Shown: positions 42,730 to 52,214 of the stretch, piece by piece
Layout: each line of letters begins with the position of its first letter
Position numbering within the stretch: the stretch's first letter is position 1
DNA from: CAZISM01 sp964541895
GTDB taxonomy: Bacteria; Zhuqueibacterota; Zhuqueibacteria; Residuimicrobiales; Residuimicrobiaceae
NCBI GenBank assembly: GCA_964541895.1
Contig: CAZISM010000014.1
Span: forward strand, 5,015-69,014
Length of the DNA: 64,000 nt
Reading direction: 5' to 3'
Made by a program: the position numbers and the translations under genes
The notes under the pieces: model-generated
What the model saw: only the letters and a program-made list of their open reading frames with translations
Told to the model about the DNA's origin: nothing
The model's database searches: none

Positions 42730-44667
42730 TTACTCCGAAATGATTTCACCGGCCGACAGCAATCGCTGCCAGACCGCTTCGGCGAGTTGTGCACCGGCTA
42801 CACGACCGGCCAGGCGCGCCATCAGTTGTCCCATGATATGCTTGTGACGGGCGCGAGGAGATTTTTCGGGATCTGTGACATCGTAGGCCTGCTCGATCCA
42901 GGCTCGCCATTCCTGCGCCGGGACCGTTTCGAGCCCATTCTGCCATATTTTTTCCTCCTGCCGCAACCAGGATTCCATAGCCGGCAGGACGCCCTCCTTG
43001 TGGAGAATTTTATTTCCTACCGCCTGCAGCAGCTCGCTGAGAAACGGCTCGTCCAGACGAGAGATGGTCAACGATTTTTTTCGCAGCCGTTTGGGATATT
43101 GGATGAGGATGACGGCCGCCAGACCGGCCGGCACCTGCCAGTCGCGCACCGCTTTAGTAAAGAGATCGGCCCAGCGTGAACAGGCGAGCGCTTCGATGGT
43201 ATCGGCGGGGATGGCCAGCTGACGATAGCGGCGTTCCCGTTCCCACACCGGTTCCGGCAGGGTGAGGCGAATGCGCTGCAGCCGTTCAGCGGTGATGCGT
43301 TTGGGGGGCAGGTCCGTATCCGGATACATGCGATCCGGTCCCGGCAGGATACGCTCAAAGCCGTTGGTGCCGTCTTCGAGCGCCTGCCGCGTTTCCGAGG
43401 GCACGCCCTGCGTCGCTTCCCGGCAGCGGATCAGGATTTCCTGGGCGGCCATTTCAGCATCGGCCGCCGGGCCCCAGACGATCACGATGGTGTCATCCTC
43501 GGAGGCGGACATGGCTTTGCGCACGTTCAGCCATTCCGAGCTGGCCAGGGTTTCGCCCGGGCTGTCGGAATGGAGCATGTTGGGCAGCGTCGTCAGACAG
43601 GCGATGACGCGAATGCGATCAGAAATCTCGCGCGAAAAAAAAGTATCGGTCTGGGTCTGCCAGTGCAGCAGACCGCGAAAATTCTGCGCCACCACAGCGT
43701 ACACCGTCAGGCCGGCGGCAATGGCATGCTGGATGGGCTGGAACCGGGTTTTGCGCAAGAGTTTGTTGACGTTTTCAAAACGGCCGCGGAAGGAATCGCT
43801 GGTGATGTGGCGACGATGCAGTTCGTCGCGCAGGCGTAAAAGATTCCATTGCCGCATGGCTTCGTTGAACGTCAGCAGCGGGATGTCGCCGATGCGGGGC
43901 ACGCCCTTGATTTCGATGCGGGTGCCGCCGCTGACGCTGACGTTGACATCCTGGCGGCCGGCGCCGATGCCGGTGCGCACACGGCCGGTGGAGCGGACAA
44001 TGCGCCGTAACAACTGCGCTACCTCGGCCGCTTCGCCGGGGGTGCGCATCTCCGGCGCGGTCACGGTTTCAATGAGCGGCATGCCGAGGCGGTCGGTGAG
44101 GTAGACGCGGCGGTGGCCGACGTCGCTGACCTCGCGACAGGCGTCTTCTTCCAATCCCAGTTGCACGATGGTGATGTCGCGCTCTTTGAAGGGCACGCGG
44201 CCGTTGACGCCGGTGATGGTGGTGCGCTGAAAGCCGGTGGGGATGCTGCCGTCGAGATATTGTTTGCGGGCGATGTGCAGTTCGTCCACCATGGTGCAGT
44301 TGTAGAGCATGGCGATGGCCAGGGCGCTATCCAGAGCCTGCTCGTTCATCTCAAAGGGCGGCGTGTCGTCCATTTCATAGGTGCAGACGGTTTTGCGGTT
44401 GATGCGGTAGATGATCTCTTTTTTGGTTTTGAACTCCATGAGTGCGGTGCCGTCGTATTCGCCCAGTTCCGAGAGCGTGGGCCGCATATGGCGCAGAATC
44501 TCGGCATCGTAATCGTCGCTATAAAGACCGGCCGGACAACGGCAAAAGAGTTTTTTATCGGTCAGCAGCTGTTGATGGATTTCCAGGCCTGATTTGAAGC
44601 CGATCCGTTCATAGTCTTGCGCCTGCATGTCGTCGAAAGACTTGAAGTGGAAATCATAGAGGCTCAT
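42730..44667 (-). CDS. gatE: Glu-tRNA(Gln) amidotransferase subunit E (archaeal-type GatE)
   Basis: The 645-residue protein has the GatB/GatE cradle domain (GFKSGLEIHQQLLTDKKLFCR, RKQYLDGSIPTGFQRTT, TRIEIKGVPRIGDIP). An inserted AspRS/GAD-like domain follows (about 290-420, YAVVAQNFRGLLHWQ, DTIVIVWGPAADAEMAAQEIL), which is present in GatE and absent from GatB. A helical and YqeY-like tail (HKHIMGQLMARLAGRV) completes it. GatE phosphorylates Glu-tRNA(Gln) and amidates it with ammonia from GatD. It heads a six-gene operon that ends with gatD. Confidence 0.94.
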   Translation of the reverse strand: MSLYDFHFKSFDDMQAQDYERIGFKSGLEIHQQLLTDKKLFCRCPAGLYSDDYDAEILRHMRPTLSELGEYDGTALMEFKTKKEIIYRINRKTVCTYEMDDTPPFEMNEQALDSALAIAMLYNCTMVDELHIARKQYLDGSIPTGFQRTTITGVNGRVPFKERDITIVQLGLEEDACREVSDVGHRRVYLTDRLGMPLIETVTAPEMRTPGEAAEVAQLLRRIVRSTGRVRTGIGAGRQDVNVSVSGGTRIEIKGVPRIGDIPLLTFNEAMRQWNLLRLRDELHRRHITSDSFRGRFENVNKLLRKTRFQPIQHAIAAGLTVYAVVAQNFRGLLHWQTQTDTFFSREISDRIRVIACLTTLPNMLHSDSPGETLASSEWLNVRKAMSASEDDTIVIVWGPAADAEMAAQEILIRCREATQGVPSETRQALEDGTNGFERILPGPDRMYPDTDLPPKRITAERLQRIRLTLPEPVWERERRYRQLAIPADTIEALACSRWADLFTKAVRDWQVPAGLAAVILIQYPKRLRKKSLTISRLDEPFLSELLQAVGNKILHKEGVLPAMESWLRQEEKIWQNGLETVPAQEWRAWIEQAYDVTDPEKSPRARHKHIMGQLMARLAGRVAGAQLAEAVWQRLLSAGEIISE

Positions 44668-44715
44668 AGGGACCCGTTCTTTTGAGAAAAGAGAATCCGA
44701 TCTTTTTATGCAGTC

Positions 44716-44744
44716 AGTTTAGCTAGATTCATCCAAAGATTCAA
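44716..44744 (-). promoter_or_regulatory. Putative sigma-70 promoter of the gat operon
   Basis: On the minus strand TTGAAT (complement of 44739-44744), 17 bases, TAAACT (complement of 44716-44721). The start would be near 44709, about 40 nt before the gatE ATG. Supported by sequence and spacing only. Confidence 0.45.
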
Positions 44745-44837
44745 GGTAATTTTCACCGTGCCGAGGCTGATGTTTGTATCGGATCGCATCAGGGGATTTT
44801 TCCTCGGGCAGTACCGTTAATTGGGCGATGGCAAAAT

Positions 44838-44920
44838 GTCGCGTAGCGACTGTACGAAGGTAGCCAGGCGTTTTAACGCCTGGAATAGCGGAAAAATACA
44901 GATCCGTCGCATAGCGACGG
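44838..44920. repeat. Three tandem short palindromes (dispersed-repeat cluster)
   Basis: GTCGC-GTA-GCGAC (44838-44850), CCAGGCGTT-TT-AACGCCTGG (44864-44883) and CCGTCGC-ATA-GCGACGG (44904-44920) are perfect palindromes spaced by 13 and 20 bases. The first and third share the GTCGC/GCGAC core. The layout is that of REP-like or MITE-like mobile repeats, upstream of a decayed gene. Confidence 0.6.
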
Positions 44921-44980
44921 CCGAAGCAGTTTGGCGAGCCACACCTGGTCGCCGGCGTTTTGAAGTATTGTGCGCGCACA

Positions 44981-45066
44981 GATCCCTCGTCCGCTTGCTC
45001 TCGGCCTCTGGGTGACACCGTTCCCCAAAAAGGCTGTCATGCTGAGCCGCCAGGCGCAAGGTCTCG
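44981..45066. repeat. Inverted pair of GTCA-CTGAG-type dispersed repeats
   Basis: At 45,036-45,066 the plus strand reads GTCATGCTGAG, then a GC-rich centre and AAGGTCTCG. The complement of 44,981-45,017 has the same plan, beginning GTCACCCAGAGGC and ending GAGGGATC. Such units are scattered in many environmental bacterial genomes. Here they stand where the decayed secreted-protein gene loses its 5' end. Confidence 0.4.
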
Positions 45067-45099
45067 ATATGGTCATGAATTGTTTTTTGGTGGCGAAGC

Positions 45100-47698
45100 A
45101 TCTGTTAGTTATTCCGTGCCTCGGCTTTTTTGGCGATTGTGAAGTCGGCCAGGCTAACGATGATTTGGTGGCTAGCGACAGCACGCTGAACCTGGTCTAT
45201 GCCTATAACGGCGACGATGCGGATGACGTGTATGGTTCCGCCATTCCTGGCGTGGGCTACGCCTTTGTGCAACGACCTTTGCTCGCTTCAGAACATGATA
45301 CTACCCTGCTGGCCGCTAAAAGGATCAAAGGCTTTCGCCAGGGATCGGCCAGGGCTCCCTTGCATTACAAGCAGGGCTTGCCAGGAGCCCGTGGCGAATG
45401 GGGTGACTTTTATGTAGGCCGTACCTCTGGCGCCTGGCAAGCCTATTGGCGCATGCAGGGCATTAGTGAACTGGGCCACCACATGATCAACCCCGTCACC
45501 GGACTGGAAACGGACTGGGGACTTTCCGGTGATCCGGTTGCGGGAAGCGGATGGCTGGATGTTACGGCGCCGCACGATCGCCGATTTGGCCTGGCCACCG
45601 GCCCGCTCGATTGGGCTCCTGGAGATACTCAGACCGTTGCCATCGCCATTGTGGTGGGACAAGGGGCGGATCGATGGCAGAGCATCAGCAAAATGAAAGA
45701 GAACGCCGCTTTTGCCGATCAGGCGTATCACAGCCATGCCATCGTCTATGTCGTTAAAGGTGTTGCCGATCCCTCGCTGCCCCGATTCGAGATCAACATC
45801 GGCTGCATCAATCCCTTGACTTCGTTGCGCAATTTGCAATTCGACCTCGCTTATGATCCAAATCAGGTTGCGATTTCAAGCGCTTCTCCAACGTCGCGGG
45901 CTCATGGATTACAGGTCATGATGACAGAGGTGAAACCAGGGGTGAAGCATATCCGTGTGAATGCTGGTAGTGCTGATTTGCCGGAAGGCCTGGGAGCAAT
46001 CATCAAACTGGACGGCCTCTTCAAACAGACAACGACCGGAACGATTTGTCATATGGATATTGACCATCCCTCAGCGCTTGGTTCTCTCGGTCAGCCCCTG
46101 CGCATTGTCGGCCATGCCGGCGACCTGCACATCGATCGACTGCCTCCGTCGGTGCGATTGCGGCAGCCCTCTAGTGATACTAAAGTTGTATCCATAAGCC
46201 AGTTGAAGCAGCTGCATGTTGCCTGGACCCGTTCACAGGACCCGGACGGTGATTCCCTGCGCTATCATGTCGAGGTGGTCGGTCGCCCCGAACCGGTGTA
46301 CGTCTCAGCCGATAGCCAGTGTGTTCTGGATGCCACACGGTTTTTGCAGCAGGATTCGATCTACCAGTGAACGGTTTCCAGCTGGGCAGGTGGCCATGGT
46401 ACGGTGAGCCCTGATACCTTTTCCATCCATGTCGGCCACGTCCAGAATGTGAACCTGGAAAAGAGGTTTTCCGCATTCGAGGACGACTTTGTTGAACAAG
46501 GCGTGGTGGACGGGCATTATCTTTACTGGTTGACAGGGAGGAACGGAGAAGGAAATATGGTGTATCGAATCATCAAGTATGATATTACCATACCTTCTCA
46601 GCCTCGATTGTTGGGGGATTTCCAATTGCCGGTTAAACCGTACTGGTGGAGAACCATGACGGTCAGATCCGGTGTTGTTTATCTCGCCTCAGGAGGCACT
46701 CGCGAAGGCTCTTTGTGGACTATCGACTCGCGGGATATGGCGACAGCGGCTATAACCCAGGCTGCTCCCCTGTCAGGCGAGGTTCTGCAACTTGCGCTGC
46801 AGGAGAACCTTTTGACACTTCTGGGTCCGGGCAATTGTTTAAATCAGTATCGAATAAGCGACCTGCTTCAGCCTGCCTATGTGCGGCGAATCGATCTGCC
46901 TTTTGCCATCGACCAGGGACGCACATGGCAGCACGGTAACGTGTTGTATCACAGCCAGGGGGGTCAATTGTCGATCTATACGGTGGCAAGCGATTTCACC
47001 ATCAAAGGTCCGGCCTCGCTTGTTTTTTCGACAGCGATTACAGGAGGGTGTGCCGATGACCGTGTGGCTGCTATTCTGACGGAATCGATCACATCGCCAT
47101 GGAGCAATGTGGCGGCAGGAGAACTGCATATCATTGATGTCAGCTCGCCGTTGTCTCCGCAGATCAAAAGCAAACTGCCGCTTCCGACGAATGGCTTTGC
47201 AGGTCAATTGATCTCCAGCTATCCCTTCATCTATCGCGTACAATATCCAATGCTGGAAATTTATAATATGGAAAATCTGCAACGACCGCTGCAGGTCGGT
47301 TATTACTATCCCGTACAGGCTCCAATGGACAGGGATCGTGGTTATACGGCCGTGATATCGACCGGATGGTGGTCCTGCGCTATCAGTCGGAGGACCAGAT
47401 AACAGAGGAATCCGGAGGCAAGACCTGCAAGATCTATCAGAATTTTCCAAATCCCTTTAATCGGCAAACCATGTTGTATTATGACGTGTATCGACAAGCC
47501 GATGTGGAAATTAAAGTGTTTAATCTGCTTGGCAGGGAAATCGCAACTTTGGTGAAGGAACAAAAAGCGGTTGGATCCTGTTGGGCCACCTGGGACGGGC
47601 GAACGGATAGCGGACAGATGTGCGGAAGCGGTCTCTATTTTTGTCGCATCAAAGCGCAAGATCATAGCGAAACGATAAAGCTGATCCGACTGCACTGA
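45100..47698 (+). pseudogene. Decayed secreted protein gene with type IX (Por) sorting tail
   Basis: Coding similarity starts near 45,100 (GFFGDCEVGQANDDLVASDS) without a start codon or signal peptide; the upstream bases are repeat sequence. In the same frame a TGA at 46,368-46,370 interrupts IYQ-stop-TVSSWAGG, where a Trp codon (TGG) is likely ancestral. The frame continues with a beta-propeller-like region (about 46,404-47,340) until a one-base frameshift near 47,355. The next frame then gives DRMVVLRYQSED and a complete T9SS type A sorting domain (YQNFPNPFNRQTMLYYDV to SGLYFCRIKAQ), stopping at 47,698. A cohesin-like beta segment lies at about 45,770-46,110. The exact 5' edge is uncertain. 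Confidence 0.8.
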
Positions 47699-48094
47699 TC
47701 ATGCGCGCACCGCTATGGCATCGATCTCGATCCCTTGCCCGCCCGGCAGCTCCTTGACCGCAACGGTTGACCGGGCCGGATAGTGCTCTTGATCAAAATA
47801 GTTGCGATACACGTCGTTGACGACGCTAAAGTCGGCGATGTTGACGAGATAGAGCGTCACCTTGACCACATCCTGCATGGTATAGCCGCACCCTTCCAGA
47901 ACATGCCGCACATTATTCAGCGCCGCTCGGGCTTGACTCTCGATGGGACCTGAATTTCGCTCTCGTGTGATCGGATCGGCGGTGCCCTGGCCGGACACAT
48001 AGAGCTGACGTAAACCGTTGTGCTCGATTTCTACAGCTGGTACATAAGGTCCGCCGGTGATGGTGTTCGGCGGCGAATGTCTGATAATATTCAT
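47699..48094 (-). CDS. ridA: RidA family enamine/imine deaminase
   Basis: The 131-residue protein of the YjgF/YER057c/UK114 family has LYVSGQGTADP, the catalytic Arg108 in YPARSTVAV and Glu123 in GIEIDAIAVRA. RidA hydrolyses reactive 2-aminoacrylate-type enamines made by PLP enzymes such as threonine dehydratase. A PLP threonine synthase gene lies two genes upstream in the same direction. It overlaps the YkgJ-type gene by four bases (ATGA-type), so the two are coupled. Confidence 0.9.
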   Translation of the reverse strand: MNIIRHSPPNTITGGPYVPAVEIEHNGLRQLYVSGQGTADPITRERNSGPIESQARAALNNVRHVLEGCGYTMQDVVKVTLYLVNIADFSVVNDVYRNYFDQEHYPARSTVAVKELPGGQGIEIDAIAVRA

Positions 48095-48750
48095 GAGCCA
48101 CTCCGCTGGGTAAATTTTTCATGCGCCCGGACCACCGCCCTGATGATGTGACCGGTGCGAACGGGCGATACGGATTTGCTGTCCAAGCGCATAAATACAT
48201 GATATACTTTGATGGCGAGAAGAGCCACCTGAATGCTGTTGGACGGGATCACTTCTGCCGGCAGCTTATTGGCGTGCTGCTGTAAAAACCGCGCGGCTGT
48301 TTTAACCGCTTTGTGCTGCTTACGATCGCGGCTGCCGGGGTAGCTGAATCGCCACAGCGGCATCTCTCTGGGTCGCGCCGGGGTTTCCTCATCGTCCGGT
48401 GAGAGGCCGGCTGCTGAAAAGATTCGACAATCATAATTGCGGCACGTAAGCGGCCGATGAGCATAGATGGAACAGCCATTGTCCGTCAGCATGGGACAGC
48501 GGCCCTTTTCATCATAACCCATCAAAAGATCTCCTCTGGCAGCGCGGGGTGCCGAAAAGAGGATTTTGGGGGGAATATGACGTATGGTCTCTTTTTCTGC
48601 AGAACGGATGTGAATAAAATAGGAGGCGCGGCAACAGGCGTTACAGGCAGCGCAGGGCACATCCATGCCGGTTTCATGTACCAACGCCGTGCGCATCCGT
48701 CGCAACCATAGGGAGAACGGGCCGGCGTGCAATTGGGGAGTTGTATTCAT
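48091..48750 (-). CDS. YkgJ-type cysteine-cluster protein
   Basis: The 219-residue protein has CAACNACC near residue 33 and GRCPMLTDNGCSIYAHRPLTCRNYDCRIF near residues 85-115. This is the CxxCxxCC...C...C...C pattern of YkgJ (PF03692), thought to bind zinc or an Fe-S cluster. The function is unknown. The C-terminal 80 residues are not recognised. It overlaps ridA by four bases and lies behind a dispersed hairpin repeat. Confidence 0.82.
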   Translation of the reverse strand: MNTTPQLHAGPFSLWLRRMRTALVHETGMDVPCAACNACCRASYFIHIRSAEKETIRHIPPKILFSAPRAARGDLLMGYDEKGRCPMLTDNGCSIYAHRPLTCRNYDCRIFSAAGLSPDDEETPARPREMPLWRFSYPGSRDRKQHKAVKTAARFLQQHANKLPAEVIPSNSIQVALLAIKVYHVFMRLDSKSVSPVRTGHIIRAVVRAHEKFTQRSGS

Positions 48751-48769
48751 TTGGTCAATTTTTTTTGTT

Positions 48770-48834
48770 GGGGCGAAGCATGGTATCAGGTTTTGATCAC
48801 GTTAGCAATTTCCGATTGCCATGCTTCGCCCCTA
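48770..48834. repeat. Long inverted repeat that supplies the thrC stop codon
   Basis: Arms GGGGCGAAGCATGG (48770-48783) and CCATGCTTCGCCCC (48819-48832) are perfect 14-mers around a 35-base centre. On the minus strand the element begins TAGGGGCG, and that TAG (complement of 48832-48834) is the thrC stop codon. The GGGGCGAAGCATGG unit is of a dispersed-repeat type. It may also end thrC transcription or stabilise its RNA. Confidence 0.65.
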
Positions 48835-50049
48835 CCGAATGTGGTTTATAACGTTTTGAACGGTCGTGCCCACCCGCGATAACGGCGTGGTGTGTATTTC
48901 CGATTGGTGGTGTCGCAAAATTTGCATATCCTTCAATCCCGATCCGGTCAGCATCAACACCACCTCGGCCTCTTTTTCGATCACGCCCCGCGCCCGCAAC
49001 TTTTTGACCGCATACAGGCTGGTGGCAGCCGCCGGTTCTACGAGAAAACCGCTGTCTGCCAGTTTTTTTTGTGATAGCAGGATCTCTTCTTCGCTGACCT
49101 CTTCGGCCGGCCAGCCGTATTCACCGGCTTTGTGAATGATTTCGTCCCCGCCCGGCGGATCGCCGGTAGTGATCGCTTCCGCCACCGTCTTTATATGGCT
49201 GAAGGGAATCACGTGCTTTTTGCCGGCTTTGATGGCACTGACGAGGGGACTGTTGTTGGCGGCCTGCACCACGATCATTTTGGGCAGCCTGGAGATACAG
49301 CCGGCCCTGAACAGCTCCATATAGCCTTTGAACAGTCCCCGGATATGGCCGCAGGCCGAGGTGGGCACGGCGATATAATCAGGGACGTTGAACTGCATCT
49401 GCTCCGCCAGTTCGAACGCGGTCAGTTTGTAGCCTTCCACGCGCAGGGGGCCGTTTCCGGAAACGATGCGCAAGCCGGTAGCGGCGGCCATGGCGAGGAT
49501 CTGCCGCTTCATGGCCGAATAATCAGGTGCGGTCACTTTGATGACCTGGGCGCCGTGAACGGCCATGGCCAGCAGTTTTTCTTCCGCTGTGAATTCCGGC
49601 ACAAACACCAGCACCTGGATGCCGGCGCGGGCGCCGTACGCGGCCATGGAATGGCCCATGTTGCCGGTAGAGATGGTGGCTGTGACGGTCTCGCCCATCT
49701 CTTTGGCCATAGCGATGCAGGTGAGTGAACCGCGGTCCTTAAAGCTCCAGGTGGGATTCTGGGTTTCGTTTTTGAGCCACAGGCCATCGATACCGGCGAA
49801 ACGCCGCAGGGCGTCATCGCCCGCCAGCAGCGGCGTGTTGCCTTCGCCGAGCGAGATTTTTTCGTCGATTTTTCTGAACGGCAGAAAATCGGCAAATCGC
49901 TGCCATAGATAACGACCCTCTTTAATCACGGCCTGCTCGATGCCGGCCAGCTTGACCTCCAGCGATTCTCCCTGATCGGAAAATTCCTCCAATCGGTCGA
50001 ACGGATAGGTGTCGTGCGACAGCGTCGATTCGAGAAGATATGAATTCAT
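48832..50049 (-). CDS. thrC: Threonine synthase
   Basis: This 405-residue fold-type II PLP enzyme makes threonine from O-phosphohomoserine. It has SLGEGNTPLLAGDDALR, the PLP lysine in NPTWSFKDRGSL, the phosphate-binding TISTGNMGHSMAAYGARAG, and VVQAANNSPLVSAIKAGK. The C-terminus runs directly into a dispersed repeat, whose TAG ends the frame after NHIR, so the last residues may have been altered. It starts 4 bases after the NAD(P)-binding protein gene. Confidence 0.9.
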   Translation of the reverse strand: MNSYLLESTLSHDTYPFDRLEEFSDQGESLEVKLAGIEQAVIKEGRYLWQRFADFLPFRKIDEKISLGEGNTPLLAGDDALRRFAGIDGLWLKNETQNPTWSFKDRGSLTCIAMAKEMGETVTATISTGNMGHSMAAYGARAGIQVLVFVPEFTAEEKLLAMAVHGAQVIKVTAPDYSAMKRQILAMAAATGLRIVSGNGPLRVEGYKLTAFELAEQMQFNVPDYIAVPTSACGHIRGLFKGYMELFRAGCISRLPKMIVVQAANNSPLVSAIKAGKKHVIPFSHIKTVAEAITTGDPPGGDEIIHKAGEYGWPAEEVSEEEILLSQKKLADSGFLVEPAAATSLYAVKKLRARGVIEKEAEVVLMLTGSGLKDMQILRHHQSEIHTTPLSRVGTTVQNVINHIR

Positions 50050-50053
50050 GTTG

Positions 50054-50537
50054 TCATCGCATGTATATGTGCGACGCTTTTTGCATCTCGTCCGATTCGA
50101 TGATACGCACCCCTGGTTGAGGATTTCTGGCCGCCTGCCACATGGTTGTTGCCACCATGCGGGCGTGAATGGGCCGATATTTCAACAGGGGCCCGCTGAA
50201 CAGAAACGAAAACGGTCGAAAGGCTGCTGTAATGAGACGTTCTCCGAGGCGGAATTCCGTCCGTTCGCCCAGCAACAGAGAAGGGCGGACGATGGTGAGC
50301 GAAGAGAGGTTGAGCTGTGTGATGGCCTGCTCGACCTCTCCCTTGACGCGATTATAAAATATACGCGAGCCGGGATCGGATCCCATCGCTGTTACGATGA
50401 CATACGCTCGCGCGCCAAACGATTGGGCCGCCTGTGCCAATTGATAGGGATACTGATGATCCACTTTGTAAAAGGCTTCCTGGGAACCGGCCTTTTTGAT
50501 GGTGGTGCCGAGACAGCAATAGAGATCGTCCGCCCGC
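50054..50537 (-). CDS. NAD(P)-binding (YbjT/HTATIP2-like) protein, 5' end lost in the gap
   Basis: About 160 C-terminal residues are visible. DDLYCCLGTTIKKAGSQEAFY, AYVIVTAMGSDPGSRIFYN, RVKGEVEQAI and LTIVRPSLLLGERTEFR match small atypical SDR proteins of the NAD(P)H-binding HTATIP2/TIP30 type. The Rossmann GxxGxxG at the N-terminus lies in or beyond the N run. The cellular role is unclear. It is followed 4 bases later by thrC. Confidence 0.75.
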
Positions 50538-50639
50538 AANNNNNNNNNNNNNNNNNNNNNNNNNNNNNNNNNNNNNNNNNNNNNNNNNNNNNNNNNNNNN
50601 NNNNNNNNNNNNNNNNNNNNNNNNNNNNNNNNNNNNNNN
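50538..50639. other. Assembly gap (run of Ns)
   Basis: There are 102 undetermined bases. Two genes run into it from either side and both lack residues that would need more than 102 bases, so the length is probably not the true one. Confidence 0.95.
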
Positions 50640-52214
50640 ATGGACGGTCTGCTGACAGGCGCGCATCTCTTTGGCTGTAAACGGTGATTCGCCGCCGTTG
50701 AGATTACGATTAAAGCGGGGGAACAGGCTTGAGCTGACCACCACCCTGAGTTTATGGCCTTTGGCCAATTCATAGCCGGCAGACCACAAGGAAATATCGA
50801 GGCGTTGTTTTTTGCCCGCTTTGCCTTTCCAGACCGCGCCGCCCTCCTGGATGTTGACGATTTGGCCGTTGGGGAGCACGTCCTGCAGCGAGGCGTAAAA
50901 TTCCGTGCTCGCGACATCGCTGCTGACCTCGAGCGATGCATGGACGGGTCCCAGCAGCGTCAACGGCGCCGACAGCGAATCGCTCTCAAAAACTGCCTGA
51001 TCCTTGCGCGCTACATTTGGATTTTGCCAGGCCGGGCCGACTCCGACGCCGAGAAAGCTGCCGCCCAGGGAGGGGTAGGGATCCTGCGGATCGTAGCGAT
51101 ATTGCACCTGCCCTTTTTCGGAAGGGGCTTTGGGAGTCAGTTTGCCGTCAGCGGCGAGATAGTATCTGGTCGGCTTGCTCTTTTGCGGCGGCCATTCGTC
51201 GCAAAGGTAATACTGATTGCGATGAATGATGAACAGCGCATAGGTTTTATTCAGCAGCGAGTCGGGATAGCCGGCCGGTTCCTGTGGGTGATTCAGGTTA
51301 TGGACCAGGAACGCTCTCGCCAGCTTCATATAGCGTTCCAGCTTGGCGTTGTCGCCAAAATCGGTGGGTATGGTGATCTGGCCATGAGCGAAGGGCCCGA
51401 TAACGAGGTGGCTGTCTTTGTGGCGGTTTTTGCCCAGGCTGAGAAAATCCTGGATCTGCGGCTCCAGAAAGATATCGTACCAGCCGGCTATGGAGAGAAT
51501 CGGGTTTTTATATGCTTTGCGAAAGGCCATGGCTTGCCAGTAGCCGTCGCGGTCAGGATGGCGAAGCCAGTCATCGACAAAGGCATTGGCCAGGCCGGTG
51601 GAGTCGTCGGCCACTGAAAGGGGCAGGGTGCGATAAGAGGCCAGGATTTTATCCACCTTGATTTTGGGATTGTTCATGATCAAACCCCAATTAAAGCAGG
51701 TGGCTAACGAGAAAATGCCTGAGGGTTGCAGGGCATCGTACATGTCGGCGGTGGTGACCAGCGGTGTCGCCGCATCCAATTGATCGGTCACGGCCCATTG
51801 GGTATAGCCGACATAGCTGCCGCCCCAGCCGCCGACGCGGCCGTTGCTCCATGGTTGCGAGCGTATCCATTTCAGGGTAACCAGGCCGTCTTCCCGTTCC
51901 GGAGCAAAGGCATAAAAGCGGCCGTTGCTTTTTTCGCGGCCGCGGGTATCCTGGGCCACAACCGCAAAACCCTCTTTGACCAGTTTTTCGGCATCGCCCT
52001 TGGCGCCGGCTTTGTTGTAGGGTGTGCGAATGAGAATCGTGGCAAACGGACCGTTGCCCGGCGGCAGGTAGAGGTCTGTGGCCAGGCGGAAGGTATCGAC
52101 GGAAGTGATGAACAGTTCTTTTTTTTCATAGGTCGGCTTTTCATCTGCCGCTGTCGCCAGAGTCGCATACACGCACACCAGCAACGAGATCAAAAAGATG
52201 TTTCTGTTTTTCAT
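50640..52214 (-). CDS. CocE/NonD-family (X-Pro dipeptidyl-peptidase-like) hydrolase, 3' end in the gap
   Basis: 525 residues are visible, starting with a signal peptide (to about ATLATAADE), so it is exported. The alpha/beta hydrolase domain has the nucleophile Ser in GGWGGSYVGY, Asp in IAGWYDIFLEPQ and His in IGPFAHGQ. The C-terminal jelly-roll domain (LDISLWSAGYELAKGHKLRVV) is also typical. The family cleaves acyl or peptide esters. About 30 residues should be missing at the end. I chose the ATG at 52214, which overlaps the topA stop as ATGA, rather than a start 24 bases upstream inside topA. Confidence 0.88.

Noticed and set aside
44668..44838. Fluoride riboswitch upstream of the crcB-containing operon.
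   Set aside because: I could not find the crcB-motif pseudoknot elements, and crcB is the second gene of the transcript.
46368..46370. In-frame TGA as a recoded (selenocysteine or Trp) codon.
   Set aside because: TGA ends many intact genes here (mreC, prs, gatE neighbours), no SECIS-like hairpin is evident, and the gene has a further frameshift, so plain decay is simpler.
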